64,000 nucleotides of DNA from Watersipora subatra (lineage: Eukaryota > Bryozoa > Gymnolaemata > Cheilostomatida > Watersiporidae), in the NCBI RefSeq assembly GCF_963576615.1, contig NC_088708.1:7812001-7876000 (forward strand). Direction: 5' to 3'. The notes beneath the pieces are model-generated. The model worked only from the letters and a program-made list of their open reading frames with translations, was not told the origin of the DNA and searched no databases. The translations under genes and the position numbers were made by a program. Position 1 is the first letter of the stretch, and every line of letters begins with the position of its first letter. Shown piece after piece: positions 53,701-64,000 of the stretch.

Positions 53701-54195
53701 TTGGATTGTTTCTAGTAATATCCCCCTTTCGATGAGTTTGTACACTACTGAAAAGCAAAATAATCTATGTGGGCGGAGTTTGTTGTTCAACGTCAAATCA
53801 ACTAAATGTTATCGGTGCCTGCTCAAATGTACCAATGAAATGTTCTGTACATATTGTGAACAAATAACCTTTGTTCTAGATATAGATCATGATTGGTTAA
53901 AGCATTTAGGAAGTCGCGCAAATATTTTGTAAACGATAACGCACACCTCTTTTTAGACATCATCAAATGACTGGTTGAGATTGAGATTTACTTTTGAGTC
54001 ATGGCCAAATATAAGCGTGCATTTTAGTTAATTGCAAGAAAACTGAAGCTTTAAAAAACCTGAAATTTGGTGACTCTGCATGAAAGACTGCTGAAACATG
54101 GTGGTAATGGATTGTTTTACCGGAACATGGTTTAACAAGACTCTCAAGTTAGTTAAGTCTAATGGCACACTGTATCACGCTGCCTACAATCACTG

Positions 54196-54257
<62 letters not shown>

Positions 54258-57200
54258 CATTACTGTTTAGCTAGGAAAAAACTAACAACTATATGTTCTT
54301 CAACTCAGTGCTTTGAAGGGTATTCCCTCCTTTGTTCTTTTTCTAGGTGACAAAAGTCAAGGACATGTCATTTACTAAAACAAATGAGAAGTAAGAAATT
54401 TTAAACCTGCGTTGTAAAATTCTTGAACTGGATTTTTAACTCAATGAATGCCACATGTGACTAGTAACAATATTTGGCTAAAAAAATCATGACTACTCAT
54501 CTTAAAGGTTTTACCCTAAGGGGTTACTATTTAATTACGAATTGATGCTTTCCATAAAATGGCTGAAGAGCTTGATTAAATACATTCTAGAATGTTGCAA
54601 AGGTGTGCTTTATAATAAAAGTCAATGGTGGCTGCAATAGACAATTTTTTTTAATGTGCCATATTTGGTTACAGTGGTCGCCCTTCTAGATGGTAAACCA
54701 CGAAGCAGCTATTAGGTGGGTGTAACCTCCACCATGCTTTTTAGGCTTGCGTCTATGAAAGTTTAGAATGGCAGATTGATAGTGTCAAGCTTCCCTAATT
54801 ACAAGGAGCTAAAAGAACCCAAAACGCAATTTGTTTAGACCAACCTCTTTGCCATCTATAACATGCTCTTGAGATAGAATCAAGTGCTCAGTTTCATCAG
54901 AAGTAAAGGTCACAAATCCAAATCCTCTGGGCTTGCCAGTTTTTGGGTTTACCATGAGAGAGCAACTAAGCCTGTCCCCAAACTGTTGGAAGTAGTTTTG
55001 CATAGTCTCTAAAAGCAGATATAACTTCTTAAACTTCCAAGTTCATAAACTTCCAAGTGCAAATACTCTAGGAGCAATCACATACTCAAAAGCCTATAGA
55101 ATGGTTTTTGTTTATATTTTTTGGTAATTTTAATTTTTAACAAATCATGATTCTGACAGTGTTTTACACTCAATGTTTCCTATAAAAAAAACAGACATGG
55201 AAACTGTAATGTCACTTTGTATACTCTATGATTACATTTAATACTCTATAACTTCCAGTTTATGCAGATAAAGCAATTATAAAAATAGTTTACCAGCCTC
55301 ATACTTACACGCTATATCTATATATATAACTATATACATATATATATATAGTTTTATATCTATAAAACTCCTCAAAAGAGTTCTTGCCAATATTCAAGGA
55401 TAATAAAGAGATCACAAAGTATATTTCATGACAATAGTAGCTCAATGTGACACACAAAACGTGTAAAATGTGGCATCTAAACATCTTCAAGATTGCAATA
55501 TGAATCATGAATTAAAAATTTTAAAATGATTTTAAAACATACGTGTACTTTATAGCCGTGCCACAATTTTGACAGCTTGGAACTAGTTGGCAATTTTTTT
55601 TCACACAAAACAATTAGTACCAGACAAATGGACTAGCAGTAGATTGAAGAAATGACATCGAGTATTTCAAAAAGATTGCAATGCAATTAGCTGGTATCCG
55701 CTTTAAATGGTTAGATATTTTAAGTAGAGTCAAACCTCAACTTATAATCACCTCGACATGGGAATCTTTTGACCTGCGACATAAAACCTGAGCAAATATT
55801 TGTCTTGACGCATGAAGTGCATGTAATTTCCAGCATATGATGTCAGATGTTTCTTGTAAATTAGAACATATGGAGCCTATGCAGAATGCGAATATCATTC
55901 ATGCTATCGAAAAGCGTTTACAACGACTCGCCTTTGTACCTATAAAATACCTATACAGTACCTATACAAAAACAACAATCACAGATCGCAGTGTTATCAG
56001 ATCCACCCAACACATTGCCACAACAAATTGAGTAAGTTAGGATATCATTGTGCCAAAAATGAACCGGTTGCATAGTTTCTCTTTTACTCACAAAACACAG
56101 CATAAAATTGTGGTTTCAATTTTTTTAATTTTCGGCTTAGAATGAATGAAATATTGTAAAAAGTGACCTAAACGTATTTCTGCTAGTAAAATCCTTTAAC
56201 ACTGAACCAATGATATTTTTGGCCACTAAATTTTTATACTAGACTAGCGGAATGCCAGACGTTGCACGGGTAATAAAACCAGCTCATGTAGTTGCCTGCT
56301 ACTTGCCATTAGCCTGGTACATTGCCAATGGCTAATTTGAGTAAGCTTACTAATAAAAGCGCTATGAATGGAGAGCGGTAGCGCATTTTCACTCACATAG
56401 CAACATATATCTCCCAATAAATCCATCAATCTCAAGTAGCTAAATTGGTAAGGCATTCGCCTGGTGAACGGGAGGTTCTAAGATCAAATCTTCTGTGAAA
56501 TGGATACTCCTCTCCAATATTTTAATAACTATAGCTGGACAAACTGATTTACACACTAGACACACCACACTCACTCTCTCTCTCTCTCCCTCTCTCTTCT
56601 TCCCTCCCCTCTTTCCTTTCCTCCTCTCTCCCTCCTTTTAGTTGCTTGCATTTTGCGGACAAGTCAAAACTCTAGCTCAATATCTGTTATTTCTATTATT
56701 TTAAATGCTCTTCACAGCAAACCAGGTAAAGTCACTTCTATCCGCTAGCTACTCAAGCAGTACATCATCTTGGTCACCTGCAACCAACTAAATTTCATGC
56801 TGATTTTAGCAGCCTAATGCTTGGCTGGCTATAAGGTTATGGATACTCATTCAAACAAAAGGCAAAATTGATGAAGTGATAATTTTAATTATTAGCACTT
56901 TTGATGATTTAAATGGTTGATGAAAAATTGAAGTATGTTAGAAAAGCTCTTACCAACTGTGGTATTCCAACTCAGTCCTCCCACAAATAGCTTGCTGAAA
57001 TAGAAAGAGCGATGTAAATATTAAACGTTACGATATCAAACATATATCAATTATTCATTATATTATGCCAATTATTAGAATGACTGGCAACAGGAAAGTT
57101 AGTGAAAACCCTTCTATAATTTGGCAATAGAGTGTGTGCTCTCGAACAAGTGGTTTGACTATGATTGAAGATGCTAGTGAAACTCCTGTAGGTGTAAGAT

Positions 57201-57387
57201 AAACCCCTGCATTTTGTAAAGGTAATAGTTTGTGAACAGAAAAAGCGGAGAAAATGGTTAGAATTTTGAGCCGGGGAGAATATTTGAAGCCTAATATATC
57301 ACGAGAGAAAGAAAATTGAAATGATGCTGGCACATGGTAGCAGACGAAGTCTTGCTGTTGCGAAAGTTCGGCCTACATTTTTGACAT
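47752..57387 (-). CDS. Tandem-RRM RNA-binding protein (DAZAP1 / Musashi / hnRNP A-B class)
   Basis: Binds single-stranded RNA through two RRMs; relatives control mRNA splicing, translation or localisation. Minus-strand exons 5' to 3': 57377-57387 (tentative, MSK), 56954-56994, 54845-55008, 53246-53284, 52805-52918, 51547-51690, 50376-50457, 47752-48182; phases agree, 341 aa. RRM1 has RNP2 KLFVGGL and RNP1 RGFGFVTF; RRM2 has RNP2 KIFLGGI and RNP1 RGFGFVTF; the linker is VDVKLCTPKVLNR. The C-terminal exon is proline/glutamine-rich (APPANLLISQPIPKAVSPPQ) without RGG boxes and ends NKCARIS. Exon 4 is only 39 nt. The 11-nt first coding piece (ATGTCAAAAAT then GTAGGC donor) fits the phase but rests on little sequence. 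The exact orthologue (DAZAP1 versus Musashi-like) is not settled, so no symbol is given. Confidence 0.88.
48375..48562 (+). mobile_element. Solo arm of the inverted-repeat element
   Basis: Collinear with the right arm at 42080-42245: CACGATCAAGTTTTATCGAT, AAACATCCTGGCAATTAGGT and a terminus TTGCTCAAGTTCATCTTTAA. No opposite arm was found nearby. The 43-bp satellite starts within about 25 bp after its end. It lies in the last intron of the RRM gene. Confidence 0.7.
48565..49183. repeat. 43-bp minisatellite, about 14 copies, in RRM-gene last intron
   Basis: Units begin AGAACAACCACTATGACTTC and include CGACTGAATTGATTAACC(T/C)(A/G)A. Early units end CCTAA, later ones CCTGA, and units at 48930-49035 carry extra changes (ACCACCATGAC). 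The gradient of variants suggests stepwise growth from one side. Confidence 0.95.
49184..50375. other. RRM-gene last intron, no gene seen
   Basis: AT-rich intron. At about 49368 CAGTCAAATCTCAACTTACA resembles the mariner-type end seen at 9508 and 55729. Confidence 0.5.
50740..51042. repeat. 30-bp minisatellite, 10 copies, in RRM-gene intron 6
   Basis: Units of ATGGTGGTGCATGATCAG plus TTATTACAGAAC, nearly identical; the first two units carry GGCGG instead of GGTGG. The period of 30 leaves open frames in both directions, which are artefacts. It lies between RRM exons 50376-50457 and 51547-51690. Confidence 0.97.
51107..51260 (+). mobile_element. Dispersed repeat with mariner-like end (copy also at 55727-55850)
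   Basis: TCAAATCTCAACCTACAAAG starts a stretch that shares AAATGTTTGTCTTGACATGC and CAACATGCGACATCAAAGAT with the 55727 copy. Opposite ends were not found, so each is a one-ended remnant. Confidence 0.5.
53147..53219. repeat. Two perfect stem-loops close to a 39-nt exon of the RRM gene
   Basis: CATACTCTCTACTT pairs with AAGTAGAGAGTATG (53147-53180), and GACAAGCTG pairs with CAGCTTGTC plus flanking AT pairs (53192-53219). On the minus strand they begin 26 nt after the donor of exon 53246-53284. The second stem uses the same GACAAGCTGT core as the fold-back element family. Confidence 0.8.
54193..54260. repeat. (TA)n microsatellite
   Basis: Two runs of TA dinucleotides separated by ACATGTA. 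It lies in an RRM-gene intron. A shorter TA-rich tract is present at about 55313-55350. Confidence 0.95.
55727..55850 (+). mobile_element. Second copy of the dispersed repeat at 51107
   Basis: AGTCAAACCTCAACTTATAA opens it, a mariner-type terminal motif; TATTTGTCTTGACGCATGAA and the following bases match the 51107 copy. It lies in RRM-gene intron 2. Confidence 0.5.
56244..56282 (-). mobile_element. Helitron-like 3' terminus (minus strand)
   Basis: Read on the minus strand: TACCCGTGCAACGTCTGGCA then TTCCG and CTAG before T. It shares ACCCGTGCAA with the 11260 copy; its hairpin is less perfect. Confidence 0.5.
56425..56515 (+). mobile_element. tRNA-derived SINE-like head
   Basis: AGTAGCTAAATTGGTAAGGC (A box), CGCCTGGTGAACGGGAGG (anticodon-arm-like) and GGTTCTAAGATCAAATC (diverged B box) are in tRNA order and spacing. 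The acceptor stem is not convincing, so a SINE or tRNA pseudogene is more likely than a working tRNA. Confidence 0.6.
56563..56640. repeat. (CT)n pyrimidine tract
   Basis: CACACT then TCTC repeats grading into CCCTCT/TTCC runs. It follows the SINE-like head by about 50 bp, so it may be a tail-derived microsatellite. Confidence 0.9.
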
Positions 57388-60175
57388 CTATGTTTTATGG
57401 ATATGTACACTGAGAGCTCAAAGAAGGGAATAAGAATTGACCATAAACCAAAATTAGATCAACATTGTACAAGATTGATATTGGTAAAATATAAAGTTGT
57501 GATATTTGCCAGTTAGTCCTTGAAAACATTTGATCAGACCAAAATGAGGAGTTATCGTCGCATCGACAGACTGCTATGATGATGATGGAGTCCTTGACAT
57601 AAAGCAAGGTTGATATTTTTAGTCTGATCCATGACATCTTATTCTATTCATTGATAAACGTTGGAGTAATAACTAGAGGCCATGCAGAAGTGTCAAGGTT
57701 GATAACAATAATTGAAAACTCAGTCGAGCATGTCAGCAAATCATCGGCCATTTTTATTACTTGGCAGTGCTATGGATTCTTTTCGGTGCAATTTGGCCGA
57801 TCTTTCAGAGCTAACATTTTTTTACGAGCAAAATCTTTTCAACAAGGGTGATTTTTTAAATATTTTATCAATCTTTGCTAGTGGGATGTTGGTCTATGGC
57901 AGTATTTTAATTGATCTTTCAATATATCAACCTTCTGCGAATCAAATTCATGTCTTAGACAGTGGCACTATAAATTCAAGTCAAATTGGCATTAGTTTTA
58001 GACCTCCATAGGTGCATAATAGCTGGTGCCAATGCTACTAACATCATCCCTGGCTTTGCACGAAACCAATACAGGCCAAATAAGCACAAGTCTGAGATAT
58101 ACATAGAGAATCCAAAGATTTGCAGTATACCTGTAAATACAATTTCGATAACACACATACGAAAAGAAGGCTACATTGCACTTTGTCAATTTGTACAAAA
58201 TTTTATGCCGCTAGTTGAAACCATAAGATATACACAAGTATTGTAAAATTGTGTGCTTATTAGGAAAGTCTTAGTACTCTTGATTTTGCATGGCTTTGTG
58301 TATGAACATCATTTGAAGTTCAATCATAAATTATATTAAGATATTATGACTGAACATCTCATTTGTCATTTCACGTCAGTACAATGCATAAACATATCTA
58401 GTCCTATCTTAGCACCTAAGCTATCTCTAATTTTTTTATTTGATACAAAAAGTCGAATATATTTAAAATGTTGGACTTGCAGAAATAAATTTGTATCCTT
58501 TCCTAGTAAATATTAGTATTGCTTATGACTTATATCGTATCTCGTATACTAGTGGCACTAGTATCTTCATACAACACTACCTTCACCCGAATCAACATTG
58601 ACCTGATAAGTTCATACAACCTAAACGAAAGTGCACAAACTGAAGATAGTCAAAAATAAAACAACATGATAAAGCAACTTTACTTTATTCTGATATATAC
58701 GTGAGGACGCGGAATCATTATGTATAACATCATTCTTCCGAAAACACATAACAATATCGTTTACACGCAGATTGATGGACTTCTTTTTACAGAATACCGT
58801 TCTTTTAAGCGACATCATGTAACAGTATTGTAAACTAGTGCTTGCAAATATTTGTCTAATGTTAAGGATCTAGCTAGCTTTAATACATGCTTGTCTAAAT
58901 ATAATAGTTTTGAAATGTACCTACTCACATCCGAACTGTAGCTTTGGCTTTAATAAAGCTGATTATAACTACAACCTTCATGAAAAATTTGTAAAATTTT
59001 TGTATAATACACTTACCCCTTCTCAAAAACATTTTTTCCAGCTCTATGAGAGTTCTCAGATATACAAATTTCCATTGTTAAAACAGCTACAAAGACAATC
59101 CGTAGGTTTGTGCGGGAGAGAGTATTAACAGGTTGTCTGCAGGTTGGCGCATATGGGTCACGTGGTATAGATACGGTTATGGCACGCTATTAATAGCAAA
59201 TGCGAGATCTTAGTTCAAACCTGAATCGTCTACTCATTTTCAGCAAACCTGTTGCTGACAGTGTAGGCCTACATACCGGTAGTTCTATTCTTCGAAGTTG
59301 TTTTTTCATTCAATTTAAAAATGGCTAAATCTAAGAATGAAAGAACCTGGTACCACTAATAATTTCTATAAAGAGGTGGATGGATAATTATGGATCGGTG
59401 AGTCATATAAACTTCCTGTTCGTTAGTGAAAAATATTAATTGATTCAATTTATTTTTTTCTACTTAACGCGCTAAGCTTTTTATATTGCTGTGCGTTCTA
59501 TTTGAAATTGTAAAACAATTTCATTCTACAAGTGAAGTAAAATTACAATTTATTTATCTAGTTACCGGTATTACTTTTAGATTTGATTTTATCAGTCGCA
59601 TAAGACATGGCGAGTGTCATGCCTACGCAAGAAACTCCGCAAATATGCGCGTGCACGCGAGCATGAGAAGACAACAACTAAAGTTTTCCCAATATGGTAG
59701 GAGTAATGTTGCACAAAAGGTTTGTTATTTAGTTTACCAAGCTCTGATTCTGCTTCAAGCAGCTATTTATTTAATAATTCTACTTTGTGAAACATATAAT
59801 TTTAAGGTTCAAAACAGCTTCATCAGAACTTGTCACAACGTTCAATTGTTATGAGTGGATATGGAGAAATTATGTTATGTACCCGGTATGTATAACTAAT
59901 CCGAATCCACACACAACATCAGTGTTGAACTTGCTCTGTCATTTTATTCTATTTTGACTTTGCTTAGCTTGCTGGAACTAATTTTATTATCCTAGTTCAG
60001 ATATTAATGAAAGTATTAAGTTATTGTAAGCAATACTGATATTTACCAGTCAAAGTTATTTCCTTATTCTATAAGCAAAACAATTAAAATACCCAACTAA
60101 CAAAGCTCTAAACAATAATATCAATGACAAAAGGTTAAAATAGCTAATGAGTGTTGTTACACCTTACTCGAACGG
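57388..60175. other. No gene supported; upstream of RRM gene
   Basis: Several open frames of 60-122 codons occur on both strands (57712-58011, 57986-58246, 59486-59854), but none resembles a known family or has clear splice logic. At about 59140-59225 a tRNA-like arrangement (CGTGGTATAGATACGGTTAT, then TTAGTTCAAACCTG) may be another SINE head. Confidence 0.4.
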
Positions 60176-60214
60176 TTGTCCATGTTCGGTTGCTTAGTCC
60201 CTTACGGCTTCAAG

Positions 60215-60450
60215 TCTCGACAATCAAGCGAGAGTCATGAAGGCTTCAGAAGGCTTCAGCAGGTGGTGGGAGAGAGAGACTTCCAGGCAGGAGAAAGAAA
60301 GGCTCCTCGTCAGGCAGAGGTGGAGCGCCTAAGCAGGCCCTCGGGGAAAGACAGACTCTACAGGCAGGAGAGAGAGGCTCCTCAGCAGGCAGAGGGGAAA
60401 GGGCCTAAGCAGGCCCTCGGGAAAAAGGCTGAGTCATTGGCCTGTTCTCT
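60215..60450. repeat. GC-rich duplicated block
   Basis: Two imperfect copies of a roughly 75-bp unit: each has CAGGCAGGAGA, GGCTCCTC, CAGGCAGAGG and CCTAAGCAGGCCCTCGGG. An open frame of 93 codons (60176-60457, +) runs through it and is rich in Q, E, R and K. The base composition is far from the AT-rich surroundings. It could be a satellite-like piece or a fragment brought in by the adjacent palindrome; no protein family is recognised. Confidence 0.7.
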
Positions 60451-60495
60451 TTTATAGTTGTTCAGCATGTGGGAAAGCTAGCCTGTGGGGAGTTA

Positions 60496-60575
60496 GCCTG
60501 TCTTGACAAGCTGTTGTTTTTGCGTAGTTGTCCCCCGGTCGAGCGGCGAGCAACACAACAGCTTGTCAAGACAGG
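60496..60575. mobile_element. 80-bp palindromic miniature of the fold-back element
   Basis: GCCTGTCTTGACAAGCTGTT to AACAGCTTGTCAAGACAGGC, with TA on both sides. It matches the outer 70 or so bases of each arm of the 13630-14291 element, including the TTTTTGCGTAGTTGTCCCCC stretch. Confidence 0.85.
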
Positions 60576-60588
60576 CTAGTGGGGAGTA

Positions 60589-60623
60589 GGTTAGAGGTTC
60601 ACTTGCAATAAAATTCACATGGA
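60589..60623 (+). mobile_element. Terminal remnant of the AGGTTGACTTGC family
   Basis: AGAGGTTCACTTGCAATAAA and ATTCACAT match the first 30 bp of the 0.9-kb family; nothing beyond. It lies 14 bp after the palindromic element. Confidence 0.6.
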
Positions 60624-63118
60624 AAATTAATTGCTAATCGTGTTAATACTCAATGCTTTATTTCAGGTGTGCAAAGATATCTTGTTTGCGTAAGTCTCTA
60701 GCTGGTGTACGTGATGTAGACATGTAGGGTGGAGCTCGTGATTTACTCCTGGTATCTAGGTCATGTCTGACAGAGGATGACAGATCTGTATGCGCACAAT
60801 CATCTGATTGTTTCCAATGTTTCTTTGGTGGTTCTCTGACAGGGCGATTGACTTATTTTCCGTGAAGGATTCCTTCCACTTTGGAGTTTCTAATTTGCTT
60901 TTTGACATTTTCTAATTACGGGTATTGGATCTTTTGAGCATTTTGCTGCTTGTACATATTGTATGCTTATCTTGTGGTCTTGTCTGGCTTCACTTCCAGT
61001 TTGTATCTTGTTTTGGTGATATTTCCATACAGCACAATTTTATAGGTGATGTTATCCAAACGTTAATACATATCCAAGAAAAGTGAAAAATCTAACTAAA
61101 TAGTAAATACACCGCAATGCAATTTTAATCAGCTATTTCCTATCAACTGCATATATTTTTGAGTCACTTTTATAAATGGTTTGTTAGTTAATGCTCAGAC
61201 GATTTGCCAATCTTAATGGTTGTATGAACAGCGGTTGTTCTCCAAACTAATAAAACTAACTACTGAAGCTATGTGCTAGCCACTTTTATTTGGAAACTGT
61301 GACACTTGCAGAAGAGCACAATATTAACTTTATCACAACATTACCATCATCTCGCTAATTCTTCAATTTAGCCATAAATGACAACCTTTGCATGTAAGTG
61401 TTCTTGTTTCACTTAAGAAGTACTATAACACTTTTCTAGATGCTTGGAGGCTATTGATTCCAAGAAAAAAGCTTTGAATGCACATATACAATACGTAAAT
61501 CAATGAGTCAGCAGTTGTTTCTCCAACAGCGATTCAAATTTTTAACTTTTTGTTATTCGCTGTCACACTCAGCCAAGCATTTTCATAGTGGCTACCAAAG
61601 GCTCCATCTTGCATGAATCTACTACCAAATCAACTGTTAGTATTACAGTTTATAAAAATAACACCTCAATGTTTTCACCTTTTCCCTCCATGTATTTTTG
61701 AGAACAAAAAAATACATTTCGGGTAGAAAATAACCATTTGTAATCTTGTGCCCTGGTTTTAAGCGATCCCCGTGTATTCATCGGTAAGTTTAATTTTAAC
61801 TAAGCAACATTTGCCAATAAAAGTATACACGCAGATTGCTACTAACAAGTTGCTAGTAGTAAATTACCTGAAATAATAGCAAATGACACAGGATATATAA
61901 AGGCTTTATATTAAAACTTATGCAATTTGCAATTATTTAAAGAGCTTAGTCCGTGTGGTCCATGGAATGTGGTTAGTCGATGATATTCATGAGAAAATGA
62001 ATTCCATTTTTCTGAGGATGTAATCTCTTCAACTTTCAGCCAATTCATTTCCTGAAAATGGAATCGTAAATCTCAATAAGAATCAATAACTCTGGATGTC
62101 TAAGCTAAACACTCGTTATTTCACAATGAAATGCTAAGTAACTAAATTGATACTTTCTGCAAAATTAAAAAATGTTTTATATCATCAACTTTGTGTTCAA
62201 CCCACCAAAAGCAAATAATGCATTATTTTGAGCATCACTTAAGTAATGTCTTACATAATGTAATAATGCTGTAATCAATGCTTCAAGTATTGCGTTCACT
62301 GGTGCATAAAGTAATGCAGCCAACACCTCTTTTCATATTGCTTCAGGCAAGTGTTCAATCAAGCCACATACTACATACTGTAGATATTCACTGATGCATG
62401 CAGTAATGCACCAAGTTAAATCACTGTGATACAAACCAACAGCACTGAGCCATTAATGCTAGTTGGTCTACCAATTTGTTTAGGAAAGGCAACTACGAGG
62501 TGCAGTTGAATCAAACAGCGACTAACAAAATCAACAAATTCAGCTCATAGTTATGCTAAGATTGGCTAAGCGGAATATGCAACCAGACTCCTTAACATGC
62601 TCACTCTTACCCATCAGTACTGCCTCGGAGGAATACCTGCATAATACAACAACTTAAAATTGTCTAAAAGCAGCTACATCTATTCTAAGGTTGGCTGATT
62701 CTTGCCCTCCAACACAATTAACCTTGGCAAACAGAATTTATAAATTTTTGGAGGACCAATATTTGGGAAGGTCTGTCTGTTTTTTATCAATACAAAGCCA
62801 GTTTCAGTTCAAAAATTTTTAGTCACCGATTATTTCCCAAATATTTAAAAAGATTAAAAGCTACGCAATTTAAATTATTTTTAAAAGTAAGTTCCAGTTT
62901 TTCAATGTTACATTATTTCACCAACCCCATTTTTCTTTACGGAGAAGAAATGAAGTTTCTAATTCTAGAAAAGGATTAGGGCTCCGAACTGCTATTAACA
63001 AGCTCTTATGTGAAAAGAAATAATTGCATCCGTACAATAATACGCTAAAAACCCATGTCATGTTTTCCTTATATTTTCTAAAGGCAATGGGAATATACAA
63101 TTATTACAATTCACCAAC
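60624..63118. other. No gene confirmed; possible 3' exons of the gene at 63119-63615
   Basis: On the minus strand a 26-bp piece at about 62611-62636 is bounded by TATGCAG and GTAAGAG. Another candidate begins after CATTTTCAG at about 62053 and could end that gene after a few codons. Neither can be chosen on sequence alone. The rest is AT-rich and featureless. Confidence 0.35.
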
Positions 63119-63615
63119 CTCCAGGGATGTTTACTTTGTTGGAGAGGAGTACATCGGCCTGTATAGCTGTCATATTCACATAGAGGCTTTCTGGGTCAGC
63201 CTAATAAAACAGCAAAATAATGAAAAACAAGAAACATTGCTTCCAAACAGCGTATATGCCTTCTGTTTGTTCCTGAGGTGTTTTCAGCTCAACTTACAAA
63301 GCAACAGTATATCATGAAACTCAAAGACAAGCTCACATCATATAACATCGAAATTCATACATAGCATAGGCATACATCAGAAGCTGTACATCAGGTTAAA
63401 ATCTCACCATGAAGCTTGTGTAAAAACTTTCTGTGACAGCCTCCTTTACATGGTCGTCAACTATAGGAAAGGTTCTGCAGAGGAATTCAAGAGTCAGGCT
63501 TGCTTGTCGCTGACTGTCAGCGTAGTCTTGGTTGCCCATGGCGACCATAAGATGATGCACTACTCTCATCTGTATGAGAGTCTCCGCTCTCTCCAGAGAG
63601 TTCTCACACAGCAGG
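63119..63615 (-). CDS. Two exons of an unidentified alpha-helical (ARM/HEAT-like) protein, partial
   Basis: Minus-strand exons 63408-63615 and 63119-63200. The first reads LLCENSLERAETLIQMRVVH, HLMVAMGNQDYADSQRQASL and TLEFLCRTFPIVDDHVKEA, ending FYTSFM before GTGAGA. The second reads ADPESLYVNMTAIQADVLLS and NKVNIPG before GTTGGT. Acceptors are TTTTTGCAG and TTTTATTAG. The leucine spacing and short helices with turns look like armadillo or HEAT repeats, but I do not recognise the protein. Earlier exons would be beyond 63615 or off-window; the 3' end is unresolved. Confidence 0.7.
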
Positions 63616-64000
63616 CTGCAAAAAGCAGGTGTGTTACAGATTTGTGCAAATATAGCGAGTTATCTGCTTTGAAACTTACGATATCATTTCGGAGAATGTA
63701 GAATGTTTGCAATGTATAATTTTTACTCGTCAAATAAAAAGTATGTGTTAAGATGGTTGACTTCAACCAGTTGCTAGTAGATCAGTTGCTAGTAGATTAT
63801 CCATACATGCATTTGCATACCAGTCATGCAAATGAGAAAAATTTCAGTAATAGATGATTTGGCTTTAGTTGCATGAAGTCAGAGCACCTAGCAAATACCA
63901 CTTCTAGAAAAGAGTTTGCCTACTCTTAACTGCTTATATGTATTGAAGCAGTTATGGCCGACTAGATGCTTCACTATGGCTTGCAAGTACTGCATAAGCC
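63616..64000. other. Window end, no exon recognised
   Basis: Probably intron of the minus-strand helical-protein gene. A CAGTTGCTAGTAGAT duplication at about 63769-63798 is the only structure seen. Confidence 0.4.

Noticed and set aside
56425-56515. Functional tRNA gene
   Set aside because: A- and B-box spacing is tRNA-like but the acceptor stem does not pair; SINE or pseudogene preferred.
57712-58246. Overlapping plus-strand frames of 86-99 codons
   Set aside because: No family resemblance and frames also open on the minus strand; treated as chance.
59486-59854. 122-codon plus-strand frame
   Set aside because: Not recognised, no splice or neighbour support.

Overview
The window is AT-rich, intron-rich metazoan nuclear DNA. 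Coding is split into short exons (39-222 bp) with canonical GT-AG borders. The recognisable proteins are conserved animal proteins, and the spaces between exons are full of DNA transposon remnants, tRNA-derived SINE-like pieces, one broken LTR retroelement and many minisatellites. This fits a non-model invertebrate, perhaps a spiralian, but the species cannot be named from the sequence.

Five host genes are identifiable. (1) The 3' end of an aspartate aminotransferase gene (+, 1802-3679). (2) A TAPP/PLEKHA1-2-like adaptor with two PH domains (-, 5206-18474). (3) A complete EMC3 gene, an ER membrane protein complex subunit (+, 7 exons, 23233-29485). (4) A complete cytosolic seryl-tRNA synthetase gene (+, 10 exons, 37073-47325, 496 aa). 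(5) A tandem-RRM RNA-binding protein of the DAZAP1/Musashi/hnRNP A-B class (-, 8 exons including a tentative first one, 47752-57387). A sixth, unidentified helical protein is seen as two exons (-, 63119-63615), and an orphan terminal exon lies at 20674-20814. These are unrelated housekeeping or regulatory genes with no operon-like logic. The synthetase and the RRM gene converge, with stop codons about 430 bp apart.

The mobile fraction includes: a family of about 0.9 kb elements with AGGTTGACTTGC ends bounded by TTAA (three copies and a remnant, one carrying a nested Tc1/mariner-pogo-like element); a TA-flanked fold-back element at 13630-14291 with an 80-bp miniature at 60496-60575; an inverted-repeat element in a synthetase intron whose middle is a 24-bp satellite; Helitron-like 3' ends; a LINE 3' fragment in an EMC3 intron; and an old, broken Ty3/gypsy-type element between EMC3 and the synthetase gene.

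The most distinctive property is the number of private minisatellites, mostly intronic (periods 16, 17, 18, 21, 22, 23, 24, 25, 30, 30 and 43 bp, plus a higher-order array at 36.2 kb). The largest, about 82 copies of 21 bp at 45.0-46.8 kb, creates long open frames on both strands that are not genes. In two consecutive introns of the PLEKHA-like gene, the tandem repeat unit contains the 5' splice site itself. I found no bacterial-type system, CRISPR array, rRNA or intact tRNA gene.
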